Assembly: GCA_019915015.1 (NCBI GenBank)
Contig: JAHBBC010000004.1
Location: 1,550,001 to 1,614,000, forward strand
DNA from: Auriscalpium vulgare
Taxonomy: Eukaryota; Basidiomycota; Agaricomycetes; Russulales; Auriscalpiaceae
DNA length: 64,000 nucleotides
Direction: 5' to 3'
Of the stretch, positions 10,229-21,650 are shown piece by piece (within the stretch, counting starts at the first letter, position 1; each line of letters opens with the position of its first letter). The notes under the pieces were generated by a model. It saw only the letters and a program-made list of their open reading frames with translations, ran no database searches and was not told where the DNA came from. Both the position numbers and the translations under genes were made by a program.

Positions 10229-11518
10229 CTAGCTATGCCAGTCTACCACGCCATGGGCCACGACTGGGAGCCTCTTCAGCGCCCGGACGCGCGGCTCCAA
10301 AGTACAATCCCAGATCCCCATATGACGGTTCGTTGCAGGCACACCGCTGTTGTTGCCGCCGAGCATAGCATTGGACAACACCTGAACGACCTCCACCCCG
10401 TCTCCCTGCCCATTGGGCCTTGCGCCATCCGTCAACGTGCAGTTCTTCACAGCCATCGTCGTGAGACGTGACAAGAGGCTGTGGAAATGCGTGAAATTCC
10501 TCCGAGCATGGGACGCGAGGCCGTACGGGGCTTCCCTTAGGACGCCCAAGCTCGTGAGCGTGGGGATATTCCCGAGAAAGTGGATCCATGGGAACTCGGG
10601 GAGGAAGACTTCATGATCGAAATCGATGGCAGATATCTGGGACCTCGAGAACAGGTTGCCCAGTAGGAAGATTAAGTCCGCGCTATTGATTAATGCCGGG
10701 GTGCCGAAGAACAGATTGCTCTCCAACGGGAGATATCCCGTGCCGGGGCTTGTTGGATCGCGATATGTGAATTCAGTGAGGAAGCCATCGTCGTCATCTA
10801 GCTGGTCCACGGCCAGGGTTGCGGATCTGTACAGACCGCGCCCGCCGGGGCGATTGGTGAAACGGCGCACACTGTAACCGAAGTTTTCGATATCGGTGCG
10901 GGGAAATGTGGGGCCATCGCAATGGAGCGTGACTTCGAAGGTAGAGAGAATGAGTGACGGCTTGAAGTGAGACAAAGCGACAGCGATCGTGCGCGCTTGA
11001 CCGGCGAGAATGAACTCTTCGAGCGGGAGGGCCAGTTGTGGATTGCGCGTCGGAGATGCGGCAGGCGCAGGGATGACATTGGACAGAGTCAACACATGCA
11101 AGTTGGGCATCAGCGCAAGAGTGTAGAACATCTGGTCCTGGGTCGCCCAAATGGAGTCGCCGCAGTCTCTCAGGAAGAGAGATGCCAGGCAATCCAAACG
11201 CGTGTGCAGCAGTGGCGACGCGAAACTAATCCTTGTTTCGGTGAGATCCAGAGTGGTAAGTTTGACAGGCACCGTTCGACGAAAAATGTCATTCGGGAAG
11301 TGGAATGTTTGCCCCTGCGCGAACATATTTTGCTGGATGCTGATCTTACGCAGATTTGGGGCTTCACGATGTCTGAGAAGCTGCAGGCAGGCCGCGTCGG
11401 TATCGATGAGGGATAGGTCTTGCAGCTGGTCTATGTTCTGCATGATCGCGTCTACAGAAGGCGTTACGTCCACCTCGCCGACGATAACCCTGCGGTTTCG
11501 GGGCGAGAAACGAGGCAT
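10229..11518 (-). CDS. Leucine-rich F-box-like protein lacking a visible F-box
   Basis: Single-exon frame of 429 aa. Leucine-spaced segments (LTTLDLTETRISF, LASLFLRDCGDSIW, LHVLTLSNVIP, LTSLGVLREAPYGL) resemble the irregular LRR part of basidiomycete F-box-like proteins, which recruit substrates to SCF ubiquitin ligases. The usual N-terminal F-box signature with ALVCRxW is absent; the protein starts MPRFSPRNRRVIVGEVD. Either the F-box was lost or a 5' exon lies upstream. A TATAAAA on the minus strand at 11648-11654, about 130 bases upstream, argues that the start is genuine. It runs convergently to the 8202 methyltransferase, with 261 bases between the stops. Confidence 0.65.
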   Translation of the reverse strand: MPRFSPRNRRVIVGEVDVTPSVDAIMQNIDQLQDLSLIDTDAACLQLLRHREAPNLRKISIQQNMFAQGQTFHFPNDIFRRTVPVKLTTLDLTETRISFASPLLHTRLDCLASLFLRDCGDSIWATQDQMFYTLALMPNLHVLTLSNVIPAPAASPTRNPQLALPLEEFILAGQARTIAVALSHFKPSLILSTFEVTLHCDGPTFPRTDIENFGYSVRRFTNRPGGRGLYRSATLAVDQLDDDDGFLTEFTYRDPTSPGTGYLPLESNLFFGTPALINSADLIFLLGNLFSRSQISAIDFDHEVFLPEFPWIHFLGNIPTLTSLGVLREAPYGLASHARRNFTHFHSLLSRLTTMAVKNCTLTDGARPNGQGDGVEVVQVLSNAMLGGNNSGVPATNRHMGIWDCTLEPRVRALKRLPVVAHGVVDWHS

Positions 11519-13193
11519 GGTGGTGGGCGACTTGGGCGGGAGACTTGAGGAGGATTTTGCGAGGGAATAGCGCAGGGAATGGTCTGTAGCTCTAGGGGGT
11601 GGAGCGTCCAGAAGGGATGTGTTGGAGGTGACCAGTGACGGGACGGTTTTTATAGCACTCTCGCAGGTAGCAAAGCTAGCAAGAGGTTACAGTTACACAA
11701 CGATGCACTATACGCTTTGACCACAACAATGCCACACCTAGTTGCTTCACGACGAGAAAGCTTGGCCGAAAACGCAGTCCTGCCTGCCGCCGCCACGACC
11801 GCCATGCCAAGGCCCAAGCTGTCCGAGGCGCTGAGGTAGTCTCCCCGAGGTAGAGTAAGTAGACAGATTCATACCCTTCGCAGGCTCAGGATCAAGTTCG
11901 GTTTGCCAGCTTGAGCAAACACGAGTGACACGAGGTGATACGACGGTGCAACCCAACGAGTCAATACAACAGCGGTGCACGGAAGTCAGAGAAACAAAAG
12001 CGTTGATTGTCACTGGAGTGCAGGTCGGATCCGAATCGGAGCTGTCGCGCCGCGAACTCTCTCCTCGCCAGCTCTGAGCTTTGCGCTGAACAAGCTCATC
12101 GACCTCCTAACCGGTGGTCGCAGGCCACCGTCCGCTTTGTTGGACTCCAATCTTGAAGCCGACCTTCCGGAAGCCAGTACAGCGAAGCGCCGCCAACATG
12201 CGTGTTTCCACCAGACATGGTCCGTGCGGTCACCCGCTTGTCTATCTATTGTCACCCGCTTGTCTACTTATTGTCATGCTTAGGCCATGTGCATATTCAT
12301 CTGCGCATCTAGTCCTTAGGCTCTGTCGTGTGAAGACCTCCCCAGCAAATGCCAAGTGCGCGTCGCCCCGCTCATCCTTGAGTCGAAGAGCTTGCCAGCC
12401 ACCACGGTCAGGCGTGCTGTGGATCATGCCCTGGCTCGAAGGCGAAGCGCAAGAAGCCGACCACTGGTCGCAGCAAACTGGCCGCGAGCAATTGTTGAGA
12501 GCTCGACGCTCGAGCAGGAATCGCCGCGGGACGTGGTCAGACGACGCAGAGACCCTGCTGTTGGGGCGCAGGAGGCGACAGACAGTGTGCGTGGCGAGTG
12601 GTCAGCAGTGGGATCGAGGTACATCCACCGCTTTTCTGCTCGACGATCCAATTGATGATCACTTGCTGGCAGTCTGTAGCATCCCCTTATGCCAATTGAA
12701 GGAGCTATAGTGACCGTCGCCCTCGCTTTCGTTCTAAACTATAATTGCGTAGGGCCGCTCCGCGGCAGGGCCCGCTACCAGGTCTCCATAACGAAGTGCG
12801 TGAAGGGGAAGACAAATCTGACAATGAAGATGCCGGAGAAGCCGAGGTTCGAACTCAGTGCACAGCTTTTTGCAAGATCCACCTCCGATTGCAGTAAAAT
12901 GGGCCAGTAGTGCACTATAAGACCCACTACCTATACGGTAGCGGGAATAGGACAAAATGCTGTGTTCGCGAGGGCACGTGACACGAACCGACCTTTGACC
13001 CGAACAGGAACCCCATTGTCTTGCACGACCACATCATCCAGCATTTTTGGCGGGAAAGTCCCCTTTAAGAGCCGATGTACGTAGTCTGCGTAAGTTTATC
13101 TCTTCCCCTCACTTGTTTTGCTTCTGCTTGCGCTCAAACCGACTTTCTATTTGAAGGAACGCGAGGCATACGTAGTACGAGGCCGACACTGCC
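11519..13193. other. Intergenic, no gene recognised
   Basis: Contains the TATA box of the 10229-11518 gene (11648-11654, minus). The rest holds overlapping short open frames on both strands (up to 198 codons at 12114-12710) with no recognisable protein. A T-loop-like GGTTCGAACTC at 12844 has no matching tRNA arms around it. Confidence 0.4.
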
Positions 13194-15343
13194 ATGGAGC
13201 ACATGTTTGTTGGACCTGTACCATTGGATAATTTCCTGGAAGACTTCGTGCCGTCGGCACCAGGCGAGCGACCTACCGCCTCCATGGACATGGACATGGA
13301 CCTCGGAGGATACAAGAATAAGAATAGATTTGTGAGCCCCCCAATCTGGATCCACCCAGCAGTCGCTAATGTACGCTTCAAGATAGACGCGATTCACGCC
13401 AGTGGAATATGCCCCAACCTCGCCTTCGTCAACACGACATCGAAGGGCGATTCGTACGAGAACCGATTGCCCCATATCTCGGCCTTCATTCGCCCCCAGG
13501 CCACCGAGCCTCAAGTGACTAGGTGCAGCGCCAACTGGCGTGAGGTCGAGCTGTTCTTCGAGGTGCAGCCGGCCGAGGGAGATCCCTTCGTTGACCCGTC
13601 AGCGGATCTCGTTGGAGATGCGCGGAAGGCTTTCTCATTCGAGCGTGCTTCCAAATCAGCTTCGCGCACCAGAGACCAGATGATCTCCTGCGCGCAGGCA
13701 CAGAACGCATCGCAATTTAGGACCTGCTCCTTCTCCGTGTTCCTCAGCGATGGCGCGGCCCGCCTTGTGCGATGGGAGCGCGGCGGTGTCTTCGTCACCG
13801 AGAGTTTCGAGTGGCGGAGTAATCCTCTCTTTGCAGAGTTCCTCTGGCGTTTCAACCACATGACTGCCACCCAGCGCGGACGCGATCCGACTGTCACCGT
13901 ACCCTCACCCGACGAAGCTGCGAAAGCTCGGGACGTCCTCACTGCGTCCGGCCACTTTCCCGATGGCGTGCCAGACACGCTTCACAGGTTCCTCGTCCGC
14001 GACGAAGTGGAATGCGTGGACAGGTTTTTCATCGCTCCGAGCGCAGTGACACCCCGCCGTCCGTTCACGGGCCGCGCCACCGCTGGATACATCGCTCTCG
14101 ACGTGCAGACGGGTGCGTGCGTCTACCTCAAGGAATCGTGGCGCCTCGTCTCCCCGGATCTGGAGAAGGAGGGCAATGTCTATCGGCTGCTCCATGAGAA
14201 GGGTGTCCCGCATATCGCGCCGCTGGTGTGTGCGGGTGATGTTCTGAGCGACGGCCGCCCGCAGTGTACGACGGCGCACACGTACAAGACCGCGCGGTGG
14301 GCTTGCAAGACCAAGACTCTTGTGCCACATGTGCATTATCGGATTGTTTTGGGCGTCGTTGGGACAGCGCTAGATACGTTCAGTTGCACTCGCGATCTGT
14401 GCGTTGCGATGCGGGACGCTGCGGAAGGTACGAGTGCCTTCGAACGCTTATCTGAATGCCGCCTGACGTCCGACCACAGCGCATGTACGGGCTTACGAAC
14501 TCGCGGAAGTTTTGCACCGGGATATCAGTATTGGAAACATTCTCTTCTACAAGACCGAGGCCGGGGTCATCAGAGGGATATTAATCGACTGGGATCTGTG
14601 CAACATCAGGAAGAAGGAGAGTGGACGGCAGAATTCGCGCACTGTGAGTCCTCGATCGTTCTCGCATATCATCGTTCATCAGTCTCATGTCGCTTTAGGG
14701 GACATGGCAGTTCATGTCGGGTCTGCTGCTGGCCGACCCAAAGAAGTCGCACGAACTCTCCGACGACCTAGAATCCTTTGTCCATGCTCTAACCCACACT
14801 CTCATCCTGTGTCGCCCCATGGAGAACGACTTCCTTTCTTACGAAGTCCACAGGGTCTTCGATTCCTCCTTTGTTCGCGCACGCGACAAAGTCATCATGG
14901 GTGGCAGCGGCAAGATAGAGTTTTTCCTCAGCTGTTCACTGCGCAACAGTATGTTTCGTCAGGCCCTTCCCCAACCCTGCGCGAACATCGTGCAGGATCT
15001 CAGAAACCTCTTTGCGCCATTTTACGTCGACGACGACGAGGATGCCGCGGACTGGTATAAAAGACTGGGGGCTCCCCTCAAGGGTGCACAACTAAGCGAG
15101 GCCTTTCTGAAGGTCTTCGAAGTATGGCTTGGCGAGGACGGATGGCGCACCGACGATGGCCGTGAGCCGGTCACGATCCACTCCTGGGAGCGAACCAAGC
15201 GCAAGTACTCTTACCTCTCGTACACATCATCGGATAGCGCCAGCTCCCTTTCAAACAAGCGACGCAAGCGGTATAACGAAACCAGCGACACCGACTCCCT
15301 GCACGAGTCTCAGCATTCGCTGTCAGAAGGCCATCCTATATAA
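13194..15343 (+). CDS. FunK1-type fungal protein kinase
   Basis: Three exons (13194-14427, 14480-14643, 14699-15343) close in frame to 680 aa. The N-terminal half carries the FunK1 leader (LVRWERGGVFVTESFEW) and an ATP-site lysine candidate in CVYLKESWR. The catalytic part has HRDISIGNIL across exon 2, DWDL in place of DFG, and GTWQFMS at the activation segment, all diagnostic for this Agaricomycete-expanded family. The C-terminus is Ser/Lys-rich with a basic cluster NKRRKRY, a possible nuclear signal. An acidic MDMDMD run lies near the N-terminus. Substrates of FunK1 kinases are unknown. Introns are 52 and 55 nt with canonical borders. Confidence 0.9.
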
Positions 15344-15847
15344 GTGCGGTTCCATATGTGCGTAGATTCCGCATGCTTGTTTTCCTTATTGACGTTCATC
15401 TCGCATTTGGACTAGCTTTCACCATCTACCTTCCAGCTTGTCAGCCTCGAATCACGGACTTCGCCTGTCACGCATGTACATGTACACGAGACTTGCGGCA
15501 CATGAATGCAATGAGTATCGCATGTTGTGCGTCGTGCCGGGGTAGCCAGCATTCGATGCGAAGTAGACGTATAGAAAGAAAACCAGTTGTTCGTCCATCA
15601 GGCACATGCGATGCATCGAACAGTGAATCCTGTTAGTTATTTCATTCAGGCTGTTCCGCTGTACCTTTCGTACTGCGGACAAGAACACCTTGTCAAATAA
15701 CGGGCTTCTCGGTACCTGCGCAGAAATCAGCCTGTGCGTCGGCGCTCACATTGAAACAGGATATGCCACGCACCACTCACTCGATACCAGCGCCATCACC
15801 GCGCTCTGCCGAGCTGAGCGAGGACTTCTTGGCACGGCATTTCCACC
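15344..15847. other. Intergenic, no gene recognised
   Basis: Lies between the kinase stop and the DUF6534 relic. Only short frames are present; the minus-strand frame 15452-15688 shows no family match. Confidence 0.35.
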
Positions 15848-16260
15848 TCAGACACCACTGAGGCGCGGCGGAAAATGGCCGTGCCGCTGGAGATGTAGTC
15901 CCTGCGACGCGTGGGTGGCGGCTTCCTGGTGGACGAAGGCGCCCCTGCGCCCGGCTACGCCTCGCAGCGCGACACGATTGTTTACTAGGGACACGAGGAG
16001 GGTATTGGAATAGCTGGAAGATGATTCTGTGTTAGAAGATGGAGGCGGAGAGCGCCGGTAGTGACTTCGGGGATGACTCACATCTTCCCAAGAGACATGG
16101 CACTGGATTCCAAGCGTGCAAGAAATGAGCAAACATAACATAAGTCGGACGCGAGCGTGGCGCCAAGTAGTAGTACTGCGCGACGCATCAGTGACGCATA
16201 CAAGCGAATAACCGACAGGACGGCATACTGGCGAGGCAGCAAATAAAATGAAAGCGAGAA
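15848..16260 (-). pseudogene. 3' relic of a DUF6534 membrane-protein gene
   Basis: The minus strand preserves the last two exons of the family found intact at 28475-30118. An exon ending in SLGK at 16082 is followed by a canonical 68-nt intron (16014-16081) and then an exon (16013-15848) reading YSNTLLVSLVNNRVALRG and AFVHQEAATHASQ, parallel to YPNTLLVSLNSRVVLRD and VFVHSESAVHHSQ in the intact gene. Upstream sequence to about 16296 is hydrophobic but no longer aligns with the expected helices, and the 5' half of the gene is missing. Confidence 0.7.
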
Positions 16261-16579
16261 GGGCGACGGTGGCTGCGACATCTTGTTACTAAGCACGCCC
16301 GTGAACAGAGCACTTATCTCAGAGGAGAAACCGCACCTGAAGCTACGTTCGTCTCAACACACAGGCGCATGATCCTTGAGACCATACGTCGTGTATAGCT
16401 GTCTTCGACGATCCGAAATGTCGCAAGCTACGATACAAAATATACACAGTGAGCCGCAGCGCACTGGAAGGGGGCATTGCGGCGGTACTGGCACCACGGC
16501 ACATCATTGAATGCAGGAGCCCGACCCAGTGTATGCAGATGCCGCATGAATATATGGATACAAGTACGGTTCGAGGTCG

Positions 16580-17863
16580 TCAGATCAACAGCTCGTCACG
16601 AAGGGACACGTATTGCGACATATCCAACTCGTCACCAATCTCCTCAACACGGTCTATCCACCTGCATACACGACGTCTCGTCAACTCGCCATCACAGTGA
16701 GTGAGCGCGAGCTCGAAGTCCGCCCGCTGCCCGGCCGAACGATGCTCGCGTACCCACACCGGTCGCACGCGTTCCATTTCCTCGAGGAAGACTACGCGGA
16801 GCTGCGTCAGTTCCCACTCGCGCAGCTGCTCGTCATAGAGCTCGCGCGTCCCATCCTCGTCCACGGCGTACAGCTCCGCATCAGGACGCTCTGCACGCGC
16901 GCGCCCGACGAGAAACGACGGGAGCTGACACGCCTTCCAGAGCGGGAGCGCGGAGACGCACTCCCAGTCGACGATGCCCGTCAATCGTCCGGCGTCATCA
17001 ACGAGCAGGTTGTGAAAGGAGAGATCGTCGTGGTGGATGATTGTGCGCTCGGGCTCGTCGCCATCGGCATGTAAGGGAAAGAGTCTGGGGAGCAGGCGTG
17101 CAAGACGCTGGGCCGCCTCCTGCGTCTCGACCGCCTCTTCGCGGTCGTCTTCGTCTTCGGACGTGCGCAGGGTTTCGGCAGCGTCGTTAAAGACGAATGC
17201 GAGACGGGCAGCGAGCCAGTCGTGACTGGAGTGAAAGGGCCCGCGTGGGACATCCTGATCAGAGTGTTTGTCCCAGAAGAAAGCCATTGCGACGATGCGG
17301 TCGACGGCGGGCGTCAGTGCCAGTGTCAGCGCGCCTTCCTGGGGCGGATAAATGTTCCTGATGCCAGACAGCGGATAGTCGTGCAGCTTGCCACTGATGC
17401 CGACGAGGGTTTTGACGAGCTGCTCCTTTGCCTCCCATGAGATCTCGTTCCACCGCTCTTCAAGCACCGTACCCGGTAATTTCTCCATGATCATCCACTC
17501 GAATCCAAGACTATTCACCTGTGCGTCGGTGCAGGCGTCGTACGCGAGCACCCTTGGGACGAGCTCGGTACAGCGCTGACGGACGAACTCGATCGTCGCA
17601 ACCTCGCTAAGTGTCTTCCGCCGTGGCTCTACCGGCAGCGCCACGCGGATGAGGCAGTTGCGGGCGGGAGCCTTGACATCGTAGAGCTTGTTAAAGCCGC
17701 CCTCTGCGAAGAAGGTGATGGTGCAGGGAGCTTGAGCGGGGAGGTGGAGGTGTTGCCGTGCAAGCTGCTCGATGAGCGCAATGGATGGCTCTACCGTCCA
17801 CCTTGGCTGACTTCCCCAAATATGAGAGACCCATTCGAATGCGTTAGAGACGACGTCCGTCAT
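16580..17863 (-). CDS. APH/choline-kinase-like phosphotransferase
   Basis: Single exon of 427 aa, starting at MTDVVSNAFEWVSHIWGS. The open frame continues upstream to an ATG at 18139, but the added 92 residues look like untranslated leader. Features of the aminoglycoside phosphotransferase fold: EGGFNKLYDV (nucleotide loop), CLIRVALPVEP, WMIMEKLPGTVLEERW (hinge), and the catalytic loop HHDDLSFHNLLVD with IVDWE as metal-binding Asp. Fungal members are numerous and mostly uncharacterised; antibiotic resistance is not implied. It runs convergently to the FunK1 kinase. Codon use is GC-rich like its neighbours. Confidence 0.85.
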   Translation of the reverse strand: MTDVVSNAFEWVSHIWGSQPRWTVEPSIALIEQLARQHLHLPAQAPCTITFFAEGGFNKLYDVKAPARNCLIRVALPVEPRRKTLSEVATIEFVRQRCTELVPRVLAYDACTDAQVNSLGFEWMIMEKLPGTVLEERWNEISWEAKEQLVKTLVGISGKLHDYPLSGIRNIYPPQEGALTLALTPAVDRIVAMAFFWDKHSDQDVPRGPFHSSHDWLAARLAFVFNDAAETLRTSEDEDDREEAVETQEAAQRLARLLPRLFPLHADGDEPERTIIHHDDLSFHNLLVDDAGRLTGIVDWECVSALPLWKACQLPSFLVGRARAERPDAELYAVDEDGTRELYDEQLREWELTQLRVVFLEEMERVRPVWVREHRSAGQRADFELALTHCDGELTRRRVCRWIDRVEEIGDELDMSQYVSLRDELLI

Positions 17864-18312
17864 TGAGGTGGTGATGGGGTGGAGACAAGGGGCGTTCGGC
17901 GCTTGAATCCGTGAAAACGTAGCTTGGAGGCACGCACTACGTACGAAGATGGTGAGCTCGCCATACCAAGCATACACAATGTTCGCGAGAGAGTCTCTGT
18001 TGATACAGTCGACTTGAATCCAGTCTTCAGTTTGCGCGACGGACAAAGGAGGCAAAAAAGTCTTCAGCTGAGCATTCGGCCCGGGCCGGCGCACCGTGCC
18101 GCCGGCACAAGATAGCCGGACGAGTCGGAGATCCAGCATCGCGGCTGAGTTGAAGTTGGGCGAAACCGAGACAGGATGCGATTTTGATAGCTATGTATGT
18201 GCTCCGTAGTATACAGTGCAGTCTTCCGAGTCCGTAGGCCGCCGCGGCCGTGTAGGCGCGACATGAGGGGGAAGTATTCTAAGAGGGCCCGGGACGCGTA
18301 TCAGAGAAATAT

Positions 18313-19636
18313 TTACTTGAGCAGGTAGTCGACGAAGAGCCCCGCCCACACAATCTCACCGAACGTCCACCCATTGGCTTCGAACTGCACGAGCGATGAG
18401 CAAGCTTCTGCGATTAGAAAAAAAATGACGTACCACGACCAGGCAGCTCTTGACGTTGTCCGTGTCGAGGCTGGCGAGCTGATACACAAGGTGGAGGCCC
18501 CCGGCGCCGACGGTGATTGCGTAGAACGCTGGGCCCTGCTGGTTGAGATAGCCCGCGTACGCGAAGGCGGCAATCAGGAGCGCCGCGAAGAAGGAGAGGA
18601 CGGCCCTGATGTGCTCGCCGAAGAGAATCGCAGTGGACTTGACGCCGGCTTTGACGTCGTCGCGCTTGTCCTGGCAGGCGTAGATCGTGTCTGCGAAAAA
18701 TCAGTCGGCGCACGCTGACCGTGACGCGCTGAGACATACCATAGTAGAGCGTCCACCTGATGAACTTGGGTCAGCGAAGCAGCGGAATTCCCAATCAAAA
18801 TGGACTTACGACCAGCACCCGGCAAGCAACGAGAGGGCGGCGGGCGTGACCTCGTGCTGCACCGCACTGCACACCACGAGCGCAACCATGTTCATGGCAA
18901 TGCCTAGCACACGAACGGTCAGTGTGCGGAATATGGCGGCAGCGCACGGACGCACCGAGCCATGCCTGCGGCCAGTAGGTGATGCGCTTCATGAGCGGGT
19001 AGATGCCCGGCAGCGGGATGATGGTCATCAAGCCAATCTGCCATCTGCGTGTATATGTGAGTCACAGGGAGATGGGAGGCAGATGTAGGGAAGCACGCAC
19101 GCCAGGGGGTTTGTCGGCCAGAGGAATGCCACAAGGATCGCGAGGTGCGTGAAGAGGAAGGTGAGGGCACCAGGAACAGTGATGCGTCCGTCGGCGATAG
19201 GACGGTGCTTGGTGCGTTCTATAAATATATGCGTTGTCAGACAGAGAGATGCGTGATCATAGGCCTGCACGAACCGACTTGACGATCGAAGTTGCGGTCC
19301 AAAATGTCGTTCCAAATGCATCCGGCGCTATGAAGCAGCGCCGAGAAGACGAAGCCGTAGGCCAAAGTGAGAGCGTATTGATCGAGCGCCATCGACACCG
19401 AGCGCGCTGACATCGTCAGACCCCAGGCTATGCTTTCGTCAACATATGCTACACAGGATGCAGTCGAGGTACTCACCGAAGGGCCAGAAGATCAGCATGC
19501 TCCCTGCAAGTTTGTGCACGCGGGAGAGCTCAATCTGCACGAGAACCCCGGATTCTCAGCCATAGCCAGGCATGGCAGGAAGAGACAGGCATACCCATGG
19601 CCGGATCGCAGAAGTTGACTTGGTAGCTGTAGACAT
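18313..19636 (-). CDS. UbiA-family aromatic prenyltransferase
   Basis: Membrane-embedded, Mg-dependent enzyme expected to attach a prenyl chain to an aromatic acceptor, as in ubiquinone (4-hydroxybenzoate) or meroterpenoid pathways. Nine exons give 299 aa: 19636-19595, 19534-19477, 19427-19275, 19218-19101, 19044-18956, 18903-18810, 18756-18740, 18690-18434, 18384-18313. Exon 7 is only 17 nt. Both Asp-rich motifs are intact: NDILDRNFDRQ (N73, D74, D77, D81) and DTIYACQDKRDD (D191, D198, D202). Other family marks are FWPFAWGLTM, ERTKHRPIADG and MTIIPLPGIYPLMKRITYWPQ, with hydrophobic helices between. There is no long mitochondrial presequence (it starts MSTATKSTSAIRPWIELSR), which favours a secondary-metabolism role over Coq2; this is inference. 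A minus-strand TATAAG lies at 19693-19698. Confidence 0.93.
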
Positions 19637-21650
19637 GAGGAAGACGCAAATGAGGAGGTTGGACCTTGAGAGGCTCGATATGCATCGGGAGCCTTATATC
19701 CCTCTCATAGAATTAGCTGCGCCGTAACAATTCCGATGAACACGATCCGCGCATCTTGTAGAGACGCTTGTACTTCCATGAATCCGGTGGCGGTCGGTCT
19801 CCGCTGTGAGACGCCATGACCTTGATCGGACTTTTCGCCCAGAAAATCAACTGCCATGACAGCAGGCGAACAATTCAGTGTGATGTTTGGGCGCAGTAAG
19901 TACTTCCAAGGTCAGGCTATTTTACTCACGATATGCGAGTCGGTTATGATATTTCGGCGCCGAACGATGAGGCGATGAGGAAGATGATGAAGAGCCGCAG
20001 CGCTGCAGCTGCCAGTCGAATTGAGCGTCAGCCGGCAAACGCCGGCCACCGCCCCGTTCAACTCGATTTTCTGTTAGTTTTACCAAATTATTACTCTCGA
20101 GTCCCGACAGCCACACCATCATTAGCTTTTGCAGGTGAAGTCTCCGTACCGCTAACCGAATGTCATAACAGAAGGCATAACGGCCATTCAGTGATACGTT
20201 CCGAGCCAATACCTCTGGCATGGCCTGCGTGGAACACTACTCAGAGGAGACATTCCTCTCCCACGGGATCTAGCTGTCTTCCGTGCACAAATGTTTCAGG
20301 TATCTACAAGGAAACTTCCCCGAGGCGCGTGCAGGCCATGTTTTGATTGCGCCCTGCCATGGCTTGACGCCTGACGACGCACCGGCCGGTGCGCAGAGTG
20401 CGTACTCGATAAACTAGCGAGCGCACGCTGGCCGTCCTTTCCGCAAGCTCTAGGCCTGCGTCCTATTCCCAGCGCCGCCTCTCGTCGCCAAGGTGCGTTC
20501 GGCTGCGTGCGAACCCATGTCCTGATTCTGATTTGACGGTAGAGTTACTGGAAAGTGAGCACATCATACTAGATCATACTGCGCCCCGCACGCCCCCATC
20601 AGTCATGCGATCTACGCAAACAAACGCTGATACGATTCTCAAGGTTACAGTGGGGGACTCGCGCGGACGACACTCCCGCAGCGGTGTAATGCTATCATAT
20701 CCCAGGTAGTAAAGCCATGCGCGGCTTACTTCAAGGCCGTCGGATGCGGGCTACAGGTGCACTGCGCTAATTTTATATACTCTGAACTGATTACCCACGA
20801 AATCCATATACGAACCTTGTGACCTTTGCGGTAATGACTTGCACCTCTCTGGTGATCTCGGTGGCGCGTGTAGGTGCAGAGCCGCTCCGAGGCGGACGCG
20901 CAGATCTCTCTCCCGTCGCCGAGAAGCCCCCAGCGCGCGCGCACATCGAGGCACCGTGCGTCACGCGCAGCCGCACGTTGCCCCAGCGCACGACTCGGAA
21001 GGACACAGACAGGGCTGTGAAGGACCGTGGCGCGCAATCGGGCGACGAGCACGCGGCGGCGCGGCTCCTGCGCAAGGGACGGCGCGCATCTGCACAGCCG
21101 GACGTGGCGCGGCGACCGCCCGCGGGCGCGAAGGGTGCGTCGTAGCGCAGGGCTTTTCAAGGCGGGCAGCGTGAACTCTCTGCTCACTCGCCGCGCCGCC
21201 ACATTACCGAAGCGTCTACCGCCACAGATTGCGTGAGATGTTTACGCCCGATGACTTTGTCGATCACAGCCGAAGCGCGCGCGGCCTGCGCTTATCGACT
21301 CTGACGCCGAGATCTCGCGCGCCGATGTCTCAGGACCTGCACGATTTATCGGGCCCGGTTTGGCGCCAGCGCATCAGTCGGAAGTCCTTGTGCTGCGGCC
21401 CACCGGCGTCGTGGACGGGAGGTGTCGACCTGACGCACACCGGACCGTGCACTGTAGCATTGAGAAACAGTTCTCGCCGGGAGAGTCTCCGAGCTCGGCG
21501 ATAGGCTAGGTCGGCCGCGAATGTCCGACTAGCTACCGTCGTCACATGTTACCGCCGCAAATAGAACACCGAATACAACTAGTCGGCCTCCATCTACCCC
21601 CGCGGCACGATGTAGCACTCAAAGGCTCGGGTCGACTGTGTGTACACCCA
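19637..21650. other. Intergenic, about 2 kb, no gene recognised
   Basis: Carries the TATA box of the UbiA gene (19693-19698, minus). The stretch 20860-21220 is strongly GC-rich with arginine-rich open frames in several registers, which is what composition alone produces. No transposon ends, RNA gene or known domain was seen. Confidence 0.4.

Noticed and set aside
12795..12870. Possible tRNA because of GGTTCGAACTC near 12844
   Set aside because: No pairing acceptor, D or anticodon stems can be built around it.
17864..18139. 92-residue N-terminal extension of the APH-like protein
   Set aside because: Composition looks non-coding, and the family start corresponds to the ATG at 17863.
20726..21250. 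GC-rich overlapping frames on both strands
   Set aside because: Arginine/alanine-rich translations in several registers are expected from composition alone; no domain or splice structure was found.
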